This document shows positions 18,707-27,979 of a stretch of DNA of 64,000 nt, piece after piece. This stretch comes from Aureococcus anophagefferens (lineage: Eukaryota > Sar > Pelagophyceae > Pelagomonadales > Pelagomonadaceae): contig NW_008705565.1 of assembly GCF_000186865.1 (NCBI RefSeq), forward strand, positions 1,573,686 to 1,637,685, written 5' to 3'. The notes under the pieces are model-generated. The model made no database searches and was not told where the DNA came from. It saw only the letters and a program-made list of their open reading frames with translations. Position 1 is the stretch's first letter, and the number at the start of each line of letters is the position of its first letter. The position numbers were made by a program, and so were the translations under genes.

Positions 18707-18875
18707 CGGAGCGGTGGGGTGCACGCGGTCGGAGGTGCGGCGGGGTGCACGCGCGCGAGACGAGCTGCGACGGCGCGGGTCGACTGCCACTCGGGCCGAG
18801 CGAGCTGTGGCAACATCCTCGAGGGTGCAAAGCAATCGCGAAATCGCGACGCACTTCGAGCTGCGGATAGCGCGC

Positions 18876-18882
18876 TATAAAA
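18876..18882 (+). promoter_or_regulatory. TATA box upstream of the 18945 gene
   Basis: TATAAAA lies 63 bp before the ATG at 18945 and is the clearest TATA box in the window. The distance allows a start site about 30 bp downstream and a short 5' leader. Confidence 0.5.
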
Positions 18883-18944
18883 CTCCCTCTCCGCGCCCCG
18901 GCTCGTCGAGAATCGGTGATGGTCCCGGCGGCGGCGCGCTCCAC

Positions 18945-19607
18945 ATGACGACGGTGGCGCGGACGGGGCGGCTCCCGGCCTGCGGCGGGCGGTCCGGGCG
19001 GCCGGGCTCGCGGGGCTACGGCCCGACGGTGAGCGGCCCCGTGGCGCCCCAATCGTCGCGGAAGCGGCCGCCGAGCTCGCCGCACGCGAGCCGGCGCCCC
19101 GGCGGGCCGAGCCGGCCCGGGTCGCGGGGCGGCGGCCGCGAGCCGGCGCGGGGCGGCGGCGGCGCGCCGCAGCGCCAGGTCTGCCTCATGTTCAGCGACC
19201 AGCTGCCGGTGTGCCGGCCGCAGTTCGGGCTGCTCGACAAGGACTTCACGCCCGGCGGCGAGCTCCCCGGGAGCTCGCGCGGGCGCGCGGCCGGGGGCGC
19301 CGGCGCGCCGGCGGAGCGGCCGCCGAGCCGCGCGGGCTCCGACTCGCCCTTCTCGACGCAGCTCGACCGGCGGCGCCCGAACACCACCGCGGGCCGCTTC
19401 GCGACCGCGCGCTGGGGCCAGCCGAGCCACAACATCTCGACGAACCTCTGGCCCAGCGCCGGCGGCGGCGCCTTCCCCGAGCCGCCGCGGCAGCGCCGGC
19501 CCATGACGTCCGCGGGCGCGGCGTCGGCGCGCGACTTCGATCCCAACAAGGCCGCGACGACGCTCATCACCATGTCCGTCCTCCCGACCATCTCCCTCGC
19601 CGAGTGA
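18945..19607 (+). CDS. Unknown basic Gly/Pro/Arg/Ser-rich protein
   Basis: I do not recognise this 220-residue protein. The first 85 residues are a low-complexity mix of Gly, Pro, Arg and Ser. A more ordered centre follows (Q-V-C-L-M-F-S-D-Q-L-P-V-C) with L-L-D-K-D-F-T-P-G-G, and the tail contains P-S-H-N-I-S-T-N-L-W. No signal peptide or membrane helix is seen. A TATA box 63 bp upstream, an ATG and normal codon use support a real gene. It converges on the transposase-like gene. Confidence 0.5.
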   Translation: MTTVARTGRLPACGGRSGRPGSRGYGPTVSGPVAPQSSRKRPPSSPHASRRPGGPSRPGSRGGGREPARGGGGAPQRQVCLMFSDQLPVCRPQFGLLDKDFTPGGELPGSSRGRAAGGAGAPAERPPSRAGSDSPFSTQLDRRRPNTTAGRFATARWGQPSHNISTNLWPSAGGGAFPEPPRQRRPMTSAGAASARDFDPNKAATTLITMSVLPTISLAE

Positions 19608-19978
19608 CCGCGCGAAAGCGCGCGCCGGGACTAATGCGGGTGCTGGTGTCGCGTGGCTGGGGGTGGGGGGTCGGAGGGCCGACGGCTCGCTGAAGTGCTC
19701 GCTGCGAAGAAGTCTGCGACGGGCCGACGGCCCAGCCTGGCGCGGCGCGCCCGCGCTTCGCCGCAAGGCTGTGGCATTTCGGCAATTTTTCCGTGTCATG
19801 GGACGGCCGGGTAAAAAAAAGAAAGGAAAAAAAAAAGAAAAAAATGAGGCGCCGAAGGCGCCGAAGGCGCCGACAGGCGCCGGGGCGCGCGAGGCGCGCG
19901 ACGGCGCGCCCCACGCGGACTTTCCCCGTCGTTAGGACTCGGGTATTTATCCAAGAGACGACGTTCCAAAGCCGCGTG
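19608..19978. other. Convergent intergenic region with A-tract and GC palindromes
   Basis: About 370 bp between two convergent genes. An A-rich run (19815-19844, mostly A with a few G) is followed directly by repeated GGCGCCGAA units (19850-19873) and a chain of self-complementary GGCGCGCG-type words up to 19915. This is probably the 3' ends and terminators of both genes. No coding signal is seen. Confidence 0.45.
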
Positions 19979-22900
19979 CTAGCTCGCGTCCGCGGCCCCG
20001 CGCGCCTTCCTCCGGCGCGCGGTGCGGTTTTTGTTGTCCCTCTGGCGGAAGTCGGGGTCTTTGCGTTGCTTCCTCTTCTTTTCCCGCTCCCGCTTCCTTT
20101 TCTTGGCGCTCTGCGTGAGGTCCGCGGCGGGCGGCGACTGCGGCGCGGCGACGGGCGACGGCGGGGCGGCGGGCGACGGCGGGGCGAAGGGCGGGGCGGC
20201 GGGCGACGGCGGGGCGAAGGGCGGGGCGGCGGGCGACGGCGAGGCGGCGGGCGGGGGCGGGGCGATGATGACAGGGCCGGCGAGTGGAGCCGCTTCGGCG
20301 CCCGGAAGTTCGTAGCGGCCGGTCGACAGGTTTGGCGGAAGAAATCGGAGGTCCGCGGCCTGGGGCGTCGGCGCGCCTCGATGGTGCCGAAGCTCCTGCT
20401 GGAAGTCCAAGAACCCCGCGTCTCGGAGGTCCCGGAAGGTCGCGGTCTCGGCGGCGATGCCCTCCGCGACACCGCGGGCCGTGTCGTCGAGCAGAAGAAG
20501 CCCGTCGCGGAGCGCCGCGCGCGACATCTCGACCGGGTCCGTCAGGAGGTTCGGGTCCGCGGCGAGGCGCCGGATGTCGTCCGCGGTTCGCCGGAGGCGC
20601 AGGGGCGGGCCGCCGAGCACGTCGCCGAGCCACTCGGACTCGGAGCGGCGAGTGCTCGGCGGCGACGTTCGCGCGGCGCCGGCGCGCGGCGCCTGCGGGG
20701 TCGTCGCCGCGGGCGTGGGGGCGTTGAACATCCCGGGGGCGATCGCTGCGGCGCGGCCCCTGATGACCTGGGTGTTGTAGTGGATGCCGTGGTAGAGCAC
20801 GGGCTTCGTGTAGGGCGTCCGCCGCCAGCCGGGCCGCGGCGACGCGGCCATGACGCCGCGCTCCACGAGGCCCTCGACCTGCGCCGCCAACTTGTCCTCG
20901 AGGAACACGTCGTAGTGGCGGAAGCGGTGGGGCAGCGCGCCGCGCTGCTTGAGGGCGCGGATGATCCACCGGAAGTCGAACTCGTTCATCACGACGTCGT
21001 GCCAGCGCGGCCCCGCCTTCAAGGAGCTCGCCTTGCGCGTTTCCCTCAGGTGGAGGTGGTAGCCCTCGAGCGGGGACGACGTGCGGAGGCAGCGGTAGAC
21101 GACGAAGCCCGTCGCGAGCTTCTTCTTGGGCACGTAGAGCTCGACGTCCGGGTGGTCCGACAGGTAGCCCTTGCGCACGTAGCGCATCTCGTTGTCGAAC
21201 CGCTTCTTGTGGCCCGCGCGGAAGAAGGCCTGGCCCGTCTCGGCGTCCTTCAGGCCCTTGAAGAAGTCGTAGACCTTGGTGAGGTCGCGCTCGAGCACGT
21301 CGGGCTCGGGGATGAACCGTCGAACCATTCGTCGCACGTACCGCCGCGGGATCTTCTTGATCTGGTCCTCGGCCATGCCGCGGCGCCGCAGGTGCGCGTT
21401 GAGGCGGTCCAACTCGCCTTCCCTGATCTTGTACACCGCGTCCGAGGTCGCCGTGCAAAAGTACTTGTAGAGGGTCGAGTTCTTGGACACGGCGAGCAGA
21501 AACCAGTTCGCCATCCAGTGGCGAGGGTCGTACTTGATGCGTAGCCCTCGGAGCCGGCGGAGCCGTTGGCGAAGCTGCTCCTCCGCGGGCGCGCCGTCGG
21601 CCGGTTCGAGCGTCGCGGCGGGCGTCGCGGACGAGCGCTCGGGCCGCGAGATCACGAGGTGCCGGTCGACGCACTCGTCGCCGACGCTCTCGCTGTTGAG
21701 GCCCAGGTCGCGAGCGAGCTCGTGGATGTCGCGCCGGACGCTCTTGTCGAGGAACGTCGGGAGCTCCAGCGACCCCGCGACGTTCTTGCGCTCGTACTCG
21801 ACGACGAGCTTCGTCGCCGCGGCGAGCACGGAGTCGGGCGCCTCCTGCTCGACGTCGTCGTTGGGCAGGTCGCCGGCGTCGTCCGCGCCGTCGTCCGCGC
21901 CGTCGTCCGCCGCGCCGTCGTCCGCCGCGCCGTCGTCCGCGCCGTCGTCCGCCGCGCCGTCGTCCCCGCCGTCGAGCTCCGCGGCGCCGTCGGCGAGGAC
22001 ACGACCCTCGGCGTCGCCATCTAGCTCGGCGTCGCCGTCCGCTTCGGCATCGCCGTCGTCCTGGGCCGCGGCTCGGTCGCGCGGCGCGACCCAAACCCAG
22101 CCCCGGAGCTTCGGGTCCAAGAGCGCCGCGTGGACCATGAACGTCGCGGCGGCGTCGTTCGCCGCGTACTGCTGCGCGTCCTGGTCCAGCGGCCACTCGT
22201 CCCATCGCCCGTAGCGGCCGCCGCCGCCGAGCTCCTTGTCGAGCGTCCGGTTGAGGAGCTCCATCACCAAGTCCGCGAGGGACCAGCGGCGCTTCTGGCT
22301 CTTCAGCGTGTCGTTCGCGAGGTCGGAGAGCTCGATGATCTCGCCCTTGACCTCCACGCCCTCGTACTGCTTCGTCAGGCGCGTGATGTCGCCCTGGAAG
22401 TTGACGCCGATCTTCTCGATGCCCTCGTTCCGGAGGATGGCCGCGAGCCCCGCGGGGACCGAGTCCTTGACGCGCCAGAGGTACACGACGTCCTTGACGC
22501 CGATCTGGATGACCCTGATGTTGGAGAGCGGCTGCGCGCGCCACTCCATGTCGACCGCGACGCGGCGGACGTCGCGGAGAGCCGCGAGCGCCCGCGCGTC
22601 GCCCGCCGCGTCGTCGATGCAGACCACGGGCCCGGACCAGGAGAACTTCTCCGGCGCCGACGTGTCCTTGAGCGAGTCGAAGCGCCGCAGGACGCCGCCG
22701 GCGTCCCTCGCCGGGTTGTCGAGGAAGCAGAGCTTCGGCGGCGCGCGGCCGTCGACGAGGAGCGTGCCGTAGCAGTTGGCCGCCTTGACGAAGGCCTCGT
22801 CGTCCATGGAGGTCGTCGCCGTCGACAGCGCGATCATCGGCGCGCCCAGCTCGTTCGACCAGACCGTGAGCCGGTTCTTCGAGACCTTCTCCTGGGCGAC

Positions 22901-24305
22901 CTTCTGGCCCTTGAGGGTCTTGAGCGTGTGGTCGACGGCGATGATCGCGCCGCCGGCACACCGCTTCCGACGCGTCGACCACGAAGCGCCGGACGAGCTT
23001 GTGGCCCGGCGAGCACGTCTGGAACTTCATGACCTCGTCGACGAAGTTGGGCAGCGTCGCGCGGTTGAGCGCGGTCGCGTGGTGAAATAGGCGCTGCCCC
23101 GGCGCCGTGGCGTCGGAGATGGCGCCCGTCGCGTTGAGCAGGCTCCGCGTGAGCGCCAGGTCCTTCGTCTCGGCGAGCAGGTTCGAGATGTTGTTCGGGT
23201 TCATGCCCGAGTTGACGAGCGGCTTCACGATATCGGCGAGCGTGCGCGTCATGGCGGTTCTCCTGGTGGTGATGACGAAGTCTTGCTTGGCCATGAAGCC
23301 GGGGTACTTCTCCTCGTACAGCCGCACGGACTCGACGCTGTAGGACTCGAACTTGTAGCGGTAGCCCTTCATGAAGACCTTCATGAACTCCTTGTCCCGC
23401 TTCTTCTCCTCGGGCGCCTTCGACCGGCGCGTCTTGCACTTGCCCTCGCACGTCTTGCACTTGAGCGTGGGGCCCATCACCCAGTCATCCTTGGAGATGC
23501 CGACGACCCTCCGGCCGTCGTTGTTCCAGCCGTCGGACACGATCGTGCTGTTCCAGCCGCAGCCGTAGCAGCAGGGCGGCTTCGGCTTGCCGTCCGTGAG
23601 GTGGGGGGCGAAGATGTGGATCTTCATCGCGCCCAGGAACGTCGGCTCGAGGTCGGGGTCCGGGGGCTCGAACGTGGCGCGGCGCCGCTGGGCGAGCACG
23701 TTCGACGGGCCGCTGGTCGCGCCCTTCACGTCCTTCTTGACCTTATCGATCCAGAGCCTCTGGCCGAGCGGGATCTTGTAGTAGGTCGGGTTCTCCGTCA
23801 CGATCTCCTCGTCCTCGTCCTCGGCGCCGTCGTCCGAGTCCTCGTCCGCGGCGTTGGCCGGCAGCGCGCCCGACATAATCCGCGGCGCCGCGACGCGCGC
23901 GGCCTTCGCCGTCGTGCCCACGGGCGGCCGCGCCGGCGCAGCGTGGTGCTCCGCGTCCTGCGCTACTGCGCGCGCCAGCGCCGGCCCCTCGAGCACGCGC
24001 TTCTTCTTGCGGAGACCCGCGTTGGCCGCGGGCAACTTGCCCTCCTGCAGCTCCTTGAGCTGGCCCTCGAGCATCCGTTTCTTCTCCACGTGCGCCTTCC
24101 CCGGGTGGCCGGACCCCTTGTCCTTCCTCGAGTCCTTCATCTTTTTCAGCTCGGCCTCCACCTCGCGCTTCTTCGCCGCGATCTGCGCCGCGTGCTGCCC
24201 TGCCTCGTCGAGCGCGACGCGATGCGCGCGCAGTGGATCATCTTGCCCGTCGATGTCGATGTCGTGCTCCAAGAGCGCGGCGTCGTCGAAGTCGCCGGGA
24301 ATCAT
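19979..24305 (-). CDS. Transposase-like protein (DUF6729-type) with WRN-type 3'-5' exonuclease domain, one frame break
   Basis: ATG at 24305 opens about 450 residues; after a 1-nt frame break near 22955 another 990 follow. In order: a Lys/Glu coiled coil (30-105); a zinc-binding DUF6729-like region with P-P-C-C-Y-G-C-G and C-K-T-C-E-G-K-C (about 240-295); a helical block with L-A-D-I-V-K-P-L; an RNase H-like strand I-I-A-V-D-H-T-L-K right at the break; then a DEDDy exonuclease (V-D-M-E-W, G-V-N-F-Q-G-D, Y-A-A-N-D); an Asp/Gly/Ala repeat; a conserved block with S-P-L-E-G-Y-H-L-H; a Pro-rich repeat and a very basic tail. The same combination occurs in transposon-like fungal proteins. Deleting one C in TGCCGGCGGCG restores the frame, so this is either a decayed copy or an assembly error. 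Confidence 0.65.
20161..20250. repeat. 30-bp tandem repeat, three units
   Basis: Units at 20161-20190 and 20191-20220 are identical; the third (20221-20250) changes only at its end. On the minus strand they encode the repeated P-P-F-A-P-P-S-P-A-A segment of the transposase-like protein. Confidence 0.85.
21885..21975. repeat. GTCGTCCGC-type tandem repeats
   Basis: Irregular 12-15-bp units of the type GCCGTCGTCCGC repeat across this stretch. They encode the Asp/Asp/Gly/Ala linker between the exonuclease domain and the C-terminal conserved block. Confidence 0.75.
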
Positions 24306-24636
24306 GGCGGGCCGCGGCCTTGGAGATGGAGAACGCGGTGAAATAGGCGCTGAAGACGAGGTCCGTCCCGCACTTTGACGCTTTCGGGCAGCCACTCCTT
24401 TAACGAAAAGCCTTGCCTTTTTTCTTGAAGTGTCCGTCCCCAGCGCGGGGACGGACCGTCCCGTGGCAAGGAAATACCGCCTCTCCCATTTCGCAGAGCT
24501 GTCCCCGAGTGATGGCAGCAAACTCGCGGGAGTGAGCCGGGTTGCCGAGCCGGTGGAACGCGACATCACACAACTAGAGGAGCTCTCATCGACGTGGCCT
24601 GTGGAAATCGAACGCGTCTTGTCGCACTCATCGACG
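24306..24636. other. Divergent promoter region, transposase-like gene / R3H gene
   Basis: About 330 bp between two divergent starts. It contains the nested palindrome at 24411-24471 and a 10-bp direct repeat CTCATCGACG (24585-24594 and 24627-24636), the second copy ending at the R3H gene ATG. Nothing else is recognised. Confidence 0.45.
24411..24471. repeat. Nested inverted repeat
   Basis: An inner perfect 10-bp stem, GTCCGTCCCC (24432-24441) against GGGGACGGAC (24447-24456), has a 5-nt loop. It is enclosed by an outer 7-bp pair, CCTTGCC (24411-24417) against GGCAAGG (24465-24471). It lies just upstream of the transposase-like gene, so it could be an end or regulatory site of that element, or a protein-binding palindrome. 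Confidence 0.6.
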
Positions 24637-25332
24637 ATGGCCGCGCTGACGCTCCCGACGCCCTACAGCTTCGGCGCGCCCGAGCCGGCGCCCTACGACG
24701 AGCGCCCGCCGTCGCGGCCGCGCACGCCGCAGCGGCGCGAAGTCCTCTTGTCGAAACGCAAGCAGAAGCGCCGGGACCAGGACGCGCAGCTCCGCGAGGC
24801 GCTCCGGCGGCTCCAGCTCGACGGCGGCGGCGGCGCGGAGCCGGCCGACGAGGCGCCGCCGCGCGCGTCGGTCGTCGCCGACTGCATCGCGGACCCCGCG
24901 AGCCTCAACCTTTACCTGAGCTGCGCCGCGCCGCGGCGCGCGGACCGGCGGCGGCGGCGCGACGCGCCCGAGTCGGCGACGACGGAGGCGCTGCGCGGCT
25001 GGTTCCGCGTCGAGCGTTCCGCGCGGTCGGGGCTCCGGGACGACCAGGCGCCGGCCGTCGAGCGGCGCCTCGTCGACTGGCTCTCCGACGACCGGCCCCT
25101 GAGCCCCCAGCGGCTCCTGGCGCCGCGGGGGCTCAAGCTGCGCGCGCCCTACGGCGGCGGCGCGCGCGGCCGCCTCGTCGTCCACGCCGTGGCCAAGTTC
25201 CACGGCTGCGCGAGCCGGACGCTCCCGGACGCGGACGACGTCGTCCTCATCGAGCGGCCCCGCGAGGCGGCCCACCGCCTCGGCCGCGGCGCGCGCGTCG
25301 CGCACGCGCTCGACCACTTCCGGCGACGATGA
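24637..25332 (+). CDS. R3H domain-containing protein
   Basis: This 231-residue protein has a basic N-terminal helix (S-K-R-K-Q-K-R-R-D) and a helical middle (L-R-G-W-F-R-V, E-R-R-L-V-D-W-L) like the R3H-associated N-terminal region. The R3H motif R-L-V-V-H (Arg179, His183) is followed by A-V-A-K-F-H-G and a strand D-V-V-L-I-E-R-P. R3H domains bind single-stranded nucleic acid, so an RNA- or ssDNA-related role is expected. The match is by motif and layout (R3HDM4-like) and is not certain. ATG at 24637 directly follows a 10-bp direct repeat. It converges with the p24 gene. Confidence 0.55.
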   Translation: MAALTLPTPYSFGAPEPAPYDERPPSRPRTPQRREVLLSKRKQKRRDQDAQLREALRRLQLDGGGGAEPADEAPPRASVVADCIADPASLNLYLSCAAPRRADRRRRRDAPESATTEALRGWFRVERSARSGLRDDQAPAVERRLVDWLSDDRPLSPQRLLAPRGLKLRAPYGGGARGRLVVHAVAKFHGCASRTLPDADDVVLIERPREAAHRLGRGARVAHALDHFRRR

Positions 25333-25420
25333 TGCGGACCGCCGCCCGGCCCTTGCTGCCAGTGGTAACGCCTGTTTGAGACTCCTCGTGTTTGAGAACG
25401 ACGCCCGTTTACCACCGGGT

Positions 25421-26206
25421 CTACGCGCTGTGGTCGCCGCCGTGGTAGACGGGGATGATGCCCTTGCCGGAGAACCAGCGGCGGACGAAGACGATCTGGA
25501 AGATGGAGCAGACGATGTAGACGACGGTCTCGAAGAGGCTGCCCTCGACCATGGTGTTGTGCTTGGCGTCGTAGAGGGACTTGTGGTGCGCGAGGCGGCG
25601 CCGCTCGCGCGTCTGCTTGTCCTTGAGCACCGCGATCTGCGACCGCAGCGAGACCACGCGCTTCTCGATCTTCTCGATGGACTCGCTGTTCTTGCCCGGC
25701 TTCGCCTCGGCCTCGCGCTTCTTGCGCACGGGCTCGCCGTCGCCCGCCGCGCCGCCGGCCTTGGTCACGGAGAGCGTCACGAGCTTCTCGGAGATGCGCG
25801 ACGCGGCGTTGTCGAGGCAGATGCGGTAGATGCCGCCGCCGCCGACGGCCGCGTCCGCGGCGATCTCGATGACGTGGGGCGCCGCGAAGGCCGCGCCGCT
25901 CTGCTTCGACTCGACGAGGTGCGCGCTGTGCGGCTTGCTCAGGCCGCTCTCGCCGCGCCGGTGCGCGCTCCGCGGCAGCCCGCTCTCCTCGACGACGGGG
26001 AACGGGCCGTCGATGGCGACGCTCACGTCCAAATTGCCGCCGGAGAGCACGAAGACCTCGAGGCTCGCGGACTGGCGCGCCTCCAGCTCCTCGTAGACGC
26101 AGCGCTTCTCCTTGGGCGCCAGGCGGAGGATCAGCCCGTCCTCCGTGATCGTGTCGGCCGAGCCGAGGCACGCGAGGGCCGCGAGGGACAGCGCGGCGCC
26201 GCGCAT
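25421..26206 (-). CDS. p24 (emp24/TMED) cargo receptor, GOLD-domain protein
   Basis: This 261-residue type I membrane protein has the full p24 layout. A signal peptide (M-R-G-A-A-L-S-L-A-A) is followed by a luminal GOLD beta-sandwich of about 140 residues containing K-R-C-V-Y-E-E-L and I-Y-R-I-C-L-D-N, whose two cysteines form the usual disulfide. A coiled coil with I-E-K-I-E-K-R-V follows, then the membrane helix V-V-Y-I-V-C-S-I-F-Q-I-V-F-V next to R-R-W-F. p24 proteins sort cargo between ER and Golgi in COPI/COPII vesicles. The tail is longer than usual and has no clear K-K-x-x signal at the end. The luminal domain carries a Ser/His-rich insertion. Confidence 0.88.
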   Translation of the reverse strand: MRGAALSLAALACLGSADTITEDGLILRLAPKEKRCVYEELEARQSASLEVFVLSGGNLDVSVAIDGPFPVVEESGLPRSAHRRGESGLSKPHSAHLVESKQSGAAFAAPHVIEIAADAAVGGGGIYRICLDNAASRISEKLVTLSVTKAGGAAGDGEPVRKKREAEAKPGKNSESIEKIEKRVVSLRSQIAVLKDKQTRERRRLAHHKSLYDAKHNTMVEGSLFETVVYIVCSIFQIVFVRRWFSGKGIIPVYHGGDHSA

Positions 26207-26405
26207 CGTCGGCAGCGACGCAGCGGCGGCGCGGCGGCGGCGCTCGACTTCGCGCGCGCCTCGACGGCGCCTGTGCCACTGAGGCTGTGGCGACGCTGCG
26301 CCCGGCCGGGGGTCACCACCGGCCGTCACAGCCTGCGGCGCTGCGCATGCGGGCGTCGCAAGGCTGTCGCAGCGTCGCCGCCTCACCCGCGCGGCGCCCC
26401 ATCCC

Positions 26406-27779
26406 TTAGAACGCGGCGTGGGCGTAGGCCGCGGCGCCGACGAGGACGAGCGCCGCGGCGAAGAAGGGCGCGCCCGGGCCGACGGGCGACTGTGGCCGGA
26501 GCCCCGCGGCGAGGAGGCGGCCGTAGAGCGGGTAGCCCGCGGCGGAGACGAGCTCCTGGAGCGTCTGCAGCCCGCCGAGGACGGCGCCGCGGTCGCCCTC
26601 CGGCGCCTGGGACGCGACGAGCGCCGTCAGCGCGGGCACGGCGACGCACCCGAGCCCGCAGACCGCGATGGACGCCACGAAGGCCCGGCCCGACCGCGCC
26701 GTCCCCGCGAGGACGAAGCCCAACGCGTAGACGAGGCAGCCCGCCTTGATCGCGGGCGCGACGCCGAGCCGCGGCACGACGAGGCGCGGCACGACCGCGA
26801 GCATGAGCCCGACGAGCACGAGCAGCGGCCCGCTCTGCTGCGGGCCCCAGCCGAACCTCGCGTTGACGAAGTTGACGAAGGTCGCGTTCAGCGCGAGGTT
26901 GCCGAGCCAGACCAGGCCGAAGGCCAGCGCGGCCGCGCGGAGCAGCGACGGCCCGCGCGTGTCGAAGTCGAGCTTCGCCAGCGATCCGAACGGGTTGCAG
27001 TCCGCGCGCTTCACCCGCTTCGCCTTGCGCTCCTTGGGCGTCGTCGACTCGGGCGTGACGAACAACGCGAGGAAGGCGTTCAGCGCCTGCAGCGCCGCGG
27101 CGACGTACATGGGCCGCCGCGCCTTGCCGCCCTTGGACAGCAGCCCCGACACGGGGAAGCCGACGCAGAACGCGCCGCCCGTGCTGAGGCCCTGGAACAG
27201 GCCCAGCGCCGCGGCCTGGGCGCCGCCGCCGGCCGCCGCCGTCGCGTCGGCGACGTAGGCGCCGCAGACCGCGTTCATGCACGACGTCATCCCGTCGACG
27301 GCGTCGGCCACGAAGAAGTGGGCCACGCGCGTGGCCCGCGCCTGGACGAGGATCGTCGCGAGGTAGCCCAACGCGCTCAGCGCGATGAGGGGCGTGCGCC
27401 CGACGACGTCGCTCAGAGCGCCGAGCGTGCCCACGAAGAAGAACGTGAGCAGCTTGTCCAAGCCCTCGACGTCGCCGCCGACGCGCGCGCTCCGCGTCGT
27501 CACGCGCGGCGAGCCGTCCTCGTTGACCGTCGCCGCGATGACGCGGGGCAGCACGGGGATGCAGAGGCCCAGCGACAGGAAGTAGAGCCAGTTGTGCAGG
27601 ATGGCCCAGCTGTAGCTCGGCGACGTTTTCGTGAGGCCGCCGCGAGGCTTGAGCGCTGCAGCCTTACGCGGCGCCGCCGTTTTCAGCGTAATGGAGCCTT
27701 TCGTAGGGGGCGGCGCGAGGCGTCCTGCGGCAGTCGCGGCCAGGCAGGCGAGCGCCAGCAAGGATGCGCGCGAAGCCAT
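26406..27779 (-). CDS. MFS transporter, TetA/HIAT1-like
   Basis: This 457-residue protein has about twelve hydrophobic helices starting at about residue 57. The MFS loop signature appears as G-A-L-S-D-V-V-G-R-T-P between helices 2 and 3, as in TetA-type and HIAT1-like proteins. The central loop carries a basic stretch (K-E-R-K-A-K-R-V-K-R). The N-terminus is a signal-peptide-like segment (M-A-S-R-A-S-L-L-A-L-A) followed by a Lys/Arg-rich stretch without acidic residues. That could be a bipartite plastid presequence, though no clear phenylalanine site is seen. The substrate is unknown. Three 12-bp CGTACG-bearing repeats lie 92-127 bp upstream. Confidence 0.8.
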   Translation of the reverse strand: MASRASLLALACLAATAAGRLAPPPTKGSITLKTAAPRKAAALKPRGGLTKTSPSYSWAILHNWLYFLSLGLCIPVLPRVIAATVNEDGSPRVTTRSARVGGDVEGLDKLLTFFFVGTLGALSDVVGRTPLIALSALGYLATILVQARATRVAHFFVADAVDGMTSCMNAVCGAYVADATAAAGGGAQAAALGLFQGLSTGGAFCVGFPVSGLLSKGGKARRPMYVAAALQALNAFLALFVTPESTTPKERKAKRVKRADCNPFGSLAKLDFDTRGPSLLRAAALAFGLVWLGNLALNATFVNFVNARFGWGPQQSGPLLVLVGLMLAVVPRLVVPRLGVAPAIKAGCLVYALGFVLAGTARSGRAFVASIAVCGLGCVAVPALTALVASQAPEGDRGAVLGGLQTLQELVSAAGYPLYGRLLAAGLRPQSPVGPGAPFFAAALVLVGAAAYAHAAF

Positions 27780-27870
27780 GCCGATCTTTGAGAAGGCTGT
27801 CGCAATCGCTCGTCCACAGGTCGCCGATGCCGCGGGGTTGCCGTGGGCCAGCGGCGAGTCGGATGATATA

Positions 27871-27906
27871 CGCGTACGACTTCGCGTACGCCTACGTGTA
27901 CGTGGG
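27871..27906. repeat. Three 12-bp CGTACG-bearing repeats
   Basis: CGCGTACGACTT, CGCGTACGCCTA and CGTGTACGTGGG follow each other directly, each with a self-complementary GTAC core. They lie 92-127 bp upstream of the MFS ATG at 27779 and could be stacked binding sites. Confidence 0.4.
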
Positions 27907-27979
27907 CCACTTCGTGGGCCGGCGCTAATTCGAGGTACCAACGCTCCCACCCTCTTCCAAAAAAAGAAACAGAGCCAGA

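Noticed and set aside
23080..24352. GGTGAAATAGGCGCTG present at about 23081 and 24338
   Set aside because: A 16-bp match in 64 kb is not far from chance expectation; one copy is in coding sequence and the other upstream, with no further similarity around them.
24585..24636. 10-bp direct repeat CTCATCGACG flanking 32 bp just before the R3H gene, as a transposon footprint
   Set aside because: The enclosed 32 bp show no inverted ends and the repeat is short; chance or slippage is sufficient.
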